A stretch of DNA of 48,718 nucleotides. It comes from an uncultured Akkermansia sp. (GTDB taxonomy: Bacteria; Verrucomicrobiota; Verrucomicrobiia; Verrucomicrobiales; Akkermansiaceae). Positions 44,808 through 48,718 of this stretch are shown here, piece after piece. Every line of letters begins with the position of its first letter. Positions within the stretch are counted from its first letter, which is position 1. Below the pieces are notes generated by a model. It saw only the letters and a program-made list of their open reading frames with translations. It did not search any database and was not told the origin of the DNA. The stretch is taken from positions 1 to 48,718 of the forward strand of contig CASFPZ010000015.1 of assembly GCA_949296365.1 (NCBI GenBank), in the 5' to 3' direction. Both the position numbers and the translations under genes were made by a program.

Positions 44808-44859
44808 CCTCCCGCTGAACGGGGGGCCTTCGTGCAGCCTTCTCTTTAATGTAAAGAGA
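44808..44859 (+). promoter_or_regulatory. Two hairpins in the 149-bp rpmI-rplT spacer
   Basis: CCTCCCG-CTGAA-CGGGGGG at 44808-44826 and TCTCTTTA-ATG-TAAAGAGA at 44841-44859 are adjacent perfect or near-perfect stems. The spacer is longer than usual between these genes. Neither stem is followed by a T run, so a protein-binding or mRNA-processing role is more likely than termination. Confidence 0.5.
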
Positions 44860-44924
44860 TCTGAACGGACGAGACTGCAAGAAGGTGAGGAAGAACAGTC
44901 TGTTCCTATAGAAAGAAATATACT

Positions 44925-45308
44925 ATGCCACGTGCAACAAATGGGCCGGCCTCCCGTAAGCGCCGTAAGCGCATTCTTCAGCGTGCCAAGGGTTTCCGCG
45001 GTTTCCGCAGCAAACTCTTCCGCTACGCCAAGGATGCTGTCTATAAAGCATGGCAGTACGAATATCGCGACCGCAAGAGACGGAAAGGTCAGTTCCGCCG
45101 TTTGTGGATTGTTCGCATTTCTGCTGCTGTTCGGGAACGCGGTCTTACGTATTCCCGCTTTATGGAAGGGCTTAAAGCCGCCAACATCGATCTAGATCGC
45201 AAAGTGCTTGCTGATCTTGCAATCGCTGACTCCGCTGCTTTCGATGCTATCTTTGCTCAGGCAAAGAGCGCTATCGAAGCTAAGGAAGGCGCTAGCCTTC
45301 GTGCTTAA
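44925..45308 (+). CDS. rplT: 50S ribosomal protein L20
   Basis: A 127-residue ribosomal protein essential for early 50S assembly and, in several bacteria, a repressor of its own operon. The family core is ILQRAKGFRGFRSKLFRYAK and YRDRKRRKGQFRRLWIVRI, with LTYSRFMEGLKAANIDLDR in the globular end. The C-terminus is slightly extended with an Ala/Lys-rich tail. A terminator follows. Confidence 0.97.
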   Translation: MPRATNGPASRKRRKRILQRAKGFRGFRSKLFRYAKDAVYKAWQYEYRDRKRRKGQFRRLWIVRISAAVRERGLTYSRFMEGLKAANIDLDRKVLADLAIADSAAFDAIFAQAKSAIEAKEGASLRA

Positions 45309-45335
45309 TTATTGTATTTATTCATCTTACAAAAA

Positions 45336-45366
45336 GGCATGTCCCGTGCGGGGCATGTCTTTTTTA
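45336..45366 (+). terminator. Intrinsic terminator after rplT
   Basis: GGCATGTCCCG pairs with CGGGGCATGTC (two G-T pairs) around a short loop, followed by six T. Confidence 0.88.
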
Positions 45367-45446
45367 TGTTCCCATACTCACTGGCCCTATGGGGAAATCA
45401 AATTTGAGTGAAATAATCTAGATCCTTCGCTCGTACATTAAATAGT

Positions 45447-48143
45447 ATGAAGAGGTTGATCCGTTATTTCGCTAGTGTGCCAGTTATGTCGGTCTTGCTG
45501 ACGGGGGGATGTCTGTGGGAAAATACTGGCTGGGCAATGCAAGATGTTGCCTCTCAACCTTCTGATAGTATGCCTGGCTTATCGCTCCAGCCTATTGCCT
45601 CTGCGCGGACGCCTCAGCAGGATTGGGAAGATGAGTTCGCTTATTTGGAACGTCATATCGAACTCATCGAGAAAGACCATTTTAACCTTGAGCGTCTTAA
45701 TCGTGAAGCGAAACATGTTTCTTCCGTCTATCAACGAACGGATCAATCGCCGTGCGACATTGTGTTCCGTAATACGTGCGCTTTGGCAAATTATTTGCTC
45801 AAAACTCAACCCGAAGATCAAGAAATTCAACTGTTAAAATCTCGTCTAGATGGATGGGCTAAACAATACCGTGATTCTCCCCCTCAGAATCGCACCGAAA
45901 ATTGGGAGCACTTTCAAAAGCTTTGCTCGATCCGACGTTCGCTTTCTTTCAGTAACAAATTGTTGAAAGATTTAGATGAAATTGTATTTCTAACCCGTTA
46001 CTGCCAACGACAGGGACAGGGAGAAATTCACATTGTCGATCAATATTTCGGATTCAATGCTAAGCCTGGTGGATCGCTTATGGTTCTGCGAAATCCATTT
46101 TCGGAAAAACCCATGGCTCAGCCGTTGATGTTAGATACTCCTGTTGCCAATGGCAGGCAAAAGGGCAAGCCTTTAACCAACGGCTCTTTCTTGTCTCTTG
46201 AATTGAATTACGATGCGGACGCCTTGTATTTTGCATGGACGCAGGCGGTCCATACTCCGGTGTCGGAGAAAAATGACTGGTCCCATAATTTTGGAACTTA
46301 TGAGGAATTGGAGCGTCGTATCCGTACGGCTCCTCCTGGGCAATATGATCATTATTTTTGGGCTCCGGATCGCGTTTATCACATTTATCGCTATGATTTG
46401 AAAAACGGTCTGTTGACTCAGTTGACGGATGGGCATGTGAATACGATTGATCCTTGTGAATTGCCCAATGGCCGTATCGTTTACATTTCCGATGAGCAGG
46501 GGGCTAATCAACGTTGCGGTGCTCGCTGGATTGGCGCTGGTGTGTTGCATTCGATGAATCCGGATGGCTCATCCTCAATTCCTCTGAGTTTCCATGAAAC
46601 GAATGAATGGCAACCTAGTGTGACAAACGATGGCATGATTGTCTATTCGCGGTGGGATTATGTCGATCGAGATGACGATGGCGCACACCATATGTGGACG
46701 TGTTATCCGGACGGGCGAGATCCTAGAGCCCCCCATGGCAATTATCCTGTGAAACGTGAGATTCGCCCCTGGGCCGAATTGTCTTTTCGTGCTATCCCTA
46801 ACAGCAATAAATTCATCGCTGTTGCCGTACCTCACCACGGTATTGCTTATGGCTCGTTGATTTTGGTGGACCCTAGCGTTCCAGACGATGGGGCTATGTC
46901 TCAAGTCAAACGTCTCACGCCAGAGGTCCAGTTCCCTGAAGCTGAAGAAAAACCTGGGTATCCTTACAAATGGGGTAAAGGTGATAAAAATGCGCTTGGC
47001 GAGCGGTTTGGCACCCCCTGGCCATTGAGTGAAGATTTTTATCTCTGCGTGTACGATCGAGATGGGCATGATTACGGATTGTACTTGGTCGATAGTTTTG
47101 GGAATCGAGAACTCCTCTGGCAGGATGAAAAGGTCCCATGTCTCGACCCTATCCCGTTGCGCCCAAGACCGCGTCCACGTATTATCCCGGATATGACACA
47201 ACCTCAGTTGGTCAAGGATTCGTCAAAACCGCAAATGGCCGAAGTTTTTGTGTCGAATGTCTACGAAACAGAACGCCCTCTGCCGCCTAATACAAAGATC
47301 AAGTGGCTCCGTGTGGTTAATATTTTCCCTAAGTCGAATGTACACCAGAATGAACCTAATATTGGCATTGGTAATCAGAGCCTAACTCGAGGTAGTTTGG
47401 GCCTTGTTCCGGTGGAAGAGGACGGAAGCGTGTGGTTCTCTATGCCTGCTAATACGAACGTTTATTTCCAATTGTTGGACGAAAATAAACAGGCTGTGCA
47501 TTCGATGCGTTCGTCGACTTACGCTCATGTGGGTGAACGCTTGTCGTGTATGGGGTGCCATGAAGATCGTTTCCGTGCACCACGCCAATATAATTTGTCC
47601 CCGTCACCCATGGCTCTTTCTCGGGCTCCTTCCCAACTGCAGCCTGAACCCTCTGGCTCATATCCTCTCACCTTCCCTCGATTGGTCCAACCTGTACTCG
47701 ACAAAAACTGTGTCCAATGCCATGTGCAGAATGCCCCAAAAGCCCCTTTGCTTGATGGACGAACTTTCCAAATGGTCGATAAAAATAAAGATGGTCAAAA
47801 GGATAAACATCCCAACCGATATGGATGGAGCAATGGGTTCCGCACCTTGTCGAAGATGGCCTGGACTCGACATGGCGGAAATGGTATTTACTGGGATGCC
47901 AATAAGACGAGTTATTCTGTACCGGGTGACGTGGGGGCACGAGCTTCTCGCTTGCTCCCGTTCCTCCGTAAGGGCCACCATGGCGTGCAGTTGACCAATG
48001 AAGAATGGCAGAGATTGACGCTGTGGATCGATCTGAACTCCAATTTTTACGGAGACTACCAAAATGCTCCCGACCAGGCCGTTGGCAAACTTGTTAAACC
48101 TAAGTTTGGTCTCCCCTCCTTTGCCGAGCGTTATCTCCGTTGA
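45447..48143 (+). CDS. Exported HzsA-like beta-propeller protein with two CxxCH heme motifs
   Basis: An 898-residue exported protein. The N-terminus is basic then hydrophobic with LLTGGCLW, a possible lipobox. Residues about 180-620 contain propeller-like repeats and resemble the middle region of hydrazine synthase alpha-like proteins: HIVDQYFGFNAKPGGSLMVL, CELPNGRIVYISDEQG, NEWQPSVTNDGMIVYSRWDY and ELSFRAIPNSNKFIAVA. The C-terminal part has CMGCHEDR near 700 and CVQCHVQN near 755, two c-type heme sites, within a planctomycete-type cytochrome-like arrangement. It is not evidence of anammox: other subunits are absent. The role is probably periplasmic electron transfer or an unknown redox reaction. 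It stands alone between two terminators. Confidence 0.75.
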   Translation: MKRLIRYFASVPVMSVLLTGGCLWENTGWAMQDVASQPSDSMPGLSLQPIASARTPQQDWEDEFAYLERHIELIEKDHFNLERLNREAKHVSSVYQRTDQSPCDIVFRNTCALANYLLKTQPEDQEIQLLKSRLDGWAKQYRDSPPQNRTENWEHFQKLCSIRRSLSFSNKLLKDLDEIVFLTRYCQRQGQGEIHIVDQYFGFNAKPGGSLMVLRNPFSEKPMAQPLMLDTPVANGRQKGKPLTNGSFLSLELNYDADALYFAWTQAVHTPVSEKNDWSHNFGTYEELERRIRTAPPGQYDHYFWAPDRVYHIYRYDLKNGLLTQLTDGHVNTIDPCELPNGRIVYISDEQGANQRCGARWIGAGVLHSMNPDGSSSIPLSFHETNEWQPSVTNDGMIVYSRWDYVDRDDDGAHHMWTCYPDGRDPRAPHGNYPVKREIRPWAELSFRAIPNSNKFIAVAVPHHGIAYGSLILVDPSVPDDGAMSQVKRLTPEVQFPEAEEKPGYPYKWGKGDKNALGERFGTPWPLSEDFYLCVYDRDGHDYGLYLVDSFGNRELLWQDEKVPCLDPIPLRPRPRPRIIPDMTQPQLVKDSSKPQMAEVFVSNVYETERPLPPNTKIKWLRVVNIFPKSNVHQNEPNIGIGNQSLTRGSLGLVPVEEDGSVWFSMPANTNVYFQLLDENKQAVHSMRSSTYAHVGERLSCMGCHEDRFRAPRQYNLSPSPMALSRAPSQLQPEPSGSYPLTFPRLVQPVLDKNCVQCHVQNAPKAPLLDGRTFQMVDKNKDGQKDKHPNRYGWSNGFRTLSKMAWTRHGGNGIYWDANKTSYSVPGDVGARASRLLPFLRKGHHGVQLTNEEWQRLTLWIDLNSNFYGDYQNAPDQAVGKLVKPKFGLPSFAERYLR

Positions 48144-48175
48144 GGCTTTTTAGAAAATATGAGGATTGAAATGGT

Positions 48176-48212
48176 GCCAGAAATGGGGCGATCCCCCCTT
48201 TTCTGGCTCTCT
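48176..48212 (+). terminator. Hairpin terminator after the HzsA-like gene
   Basis: GCCAGAAA and GGGG pair with CCCC and TTTTCTGGC (48176-48207), followed by TCTCTATT. The T run is interrupted. Confidence 0.65.
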
Positions 48213-48257
48213 ATTGCCGGACTCCTTTCATATTGCCGAGAAAATAATTTCATATCA

Positions 48258-48718
48258 TTAGCGTCCGGTAAAACCGAATAAGGCAAGATTGAGGCGTCCG
48301 CAATGCCCATCAAACGGACCTTACGGATAACCTTGTGAAAAAGTAAGCCCCCCTATCAAAAAAGCGTTAATTCTGGTGGGCCTTCCTCGATTTCTTTGAG
48401 TGTTTTAACCAGTCCTTTTCCGGCTCTTCAAAGAAGGTGTAGCAGTTTACGTAGTACATCAGCATGAGGCGTACCATCGTAGCCAGTCCCGAGAAACTCC
48501 ACGAACGTTTGAGGCGTTCATTGGCATGGATGTTCATGTGAACCTTGAATCCTCCTTTCTTCTTTCCCGATTTAGGGTATCGTCCCACACCCTTAAAGAT
48601 GAGGTTTGAGAAGAGGGAGATTGTGGTGGAATCGATGATTTGGAGTTGTTTGATCCATGCCGCGACCTTACGGCCTCGGCTGTCCGAGGAAAGAACCTCC
48701 TTGTATTGGTCGTACAAA
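48258..48718 (-). mobile_element. IS4-family element, end of a copy with internal deletion, cut by the window
   Basis: The element end is placed at about 48258 (TTAGCGTCCGGTAAAACC), by its terminal-repeat-like form and by analogy with the relic at 16465. It continues beyond the window edge. The transposase gene runs on the minus strand inside it. The boundary is approximate because the other end and target duplication are not visible. Confidence 0.6.
48367..48717 (-). pseudogene. IS4-family transposase with internal deletion (5' end outside the window)
   Basis: The visible 116 codons contain QIIDSTTISLFSNLIFKGVG and GKKKGGFKVHMNIHANE, the region around a catalytic Asp of IS4-type DDE transposases. 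They then jump directly to RLKRSWSFSGLATMVRLML, which is the C-terminal end of the family. In intact relatives some 150 or more residues, holding the other catalytic acids, lie between. The deletion is in frame. The product cannot be an active transposase, although its ends might still be moved by another copy. Confidence 0.8.

Noticed and set aside
45447..48143. Hydrazine synthase and anammox metabolism
   Set aside because: Only a single HzsA-like protein is present and no other subunits; the resemblance is to a domain, not to the pathway.

Overview
The window looks like chromosome from a glycan-degrading, probably host-associated Verrucomicrobiota, closest in character to Akkermansiaceae. 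This is inferred from gene content, not from a marker tree. The supporting signs are exported GH89, GH33 and sulfatase enzymes of the mucin/heparan-foraging type, a DUF5009 membrane acyltransferase, weak Shine-Dalgarno sequences, sigma70-like TTGnnn-17/18-TAtAat promoters, and a tyrosine integrase whose box II reads LRHTFASY. No rRNA operon or CRISPR array was seen. Three tRNA genes are present (Leu-CAA, Ser-UGA, Asn-GUU).

Layout. 1-1.5 kb: the 3' part of an Hsp70-ankyrin-CFI-box fusion whose C-terminus is frameshifted by a perfect 59-bp tandem duplication. 1.9-8.8 kb (minus): Gfo/Idh oxidoreductase, exported TPR-M3 metallopeptidase, argS. 8.9-11 kb: tRNA-Leu, tRNA-Ser, folC. 11.35-16.75 kb: an accessory module. 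It holds a tyrosine recombinase (minus), a 183-bp segment bounded by a perfect 18-bp inverted repeat and containing a promoter-like sequence, then two AT-rich tandem dynamin-like GTPase genes, and ends in decayed IS5-like and IS4-like transposase remnants. 16.8-30.1 kb: a glycan region with GH89, an NPCBM-containing TIM-barrel hydrolase, a small outer-membrane protein, a D-2-hydroxyacid dehydrogenase, tRNA-Asn, a PI-PLC-like gene broken by one in-frame TAG, a Cys/His hydrolase-like exported protein, a sulfatase and a GH33 sialidase. 30.2-36.1 kb (plus): housekeeping genes tsaC/sua5, HIT, yceD-rpmF (overlapping), plsX, 7TM-HD phosphodiesterase, ybeY. 36.3-44.2 kb (minus): DUF5009 acyltransferase, six-hairpin glycosidase, ACT protein, argD, acylphosphatase, EEP nuclease-like protein, rluD-like, nif3-like. 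44.5-48.1 kb (plus): rpmI, rplT, then a large exported HzsA-like protein with two CxxCH motifs. The end of the window holds an IS4-family transposase with an internal deletion, cut by the window edge.

How the genes fit together. The exported sialidase, sulfatase, alpha-N-acetylglucosaminidase, NPCBM hydrolase and six-hairpin glycosidase would act in sequence on capped host glycans: desialylation, desulfation, then removal of alpha-GlcNAc and other sugars. The 12.4-16.2 kb module is the best candidate for an undescribed system: a recombinase beside a possible invertible promoter that would switch two dynamin-like proteins on and off. Membrane protection or phage defence is a reasonable hypothesis for such proteins but is not shown by the sequence.
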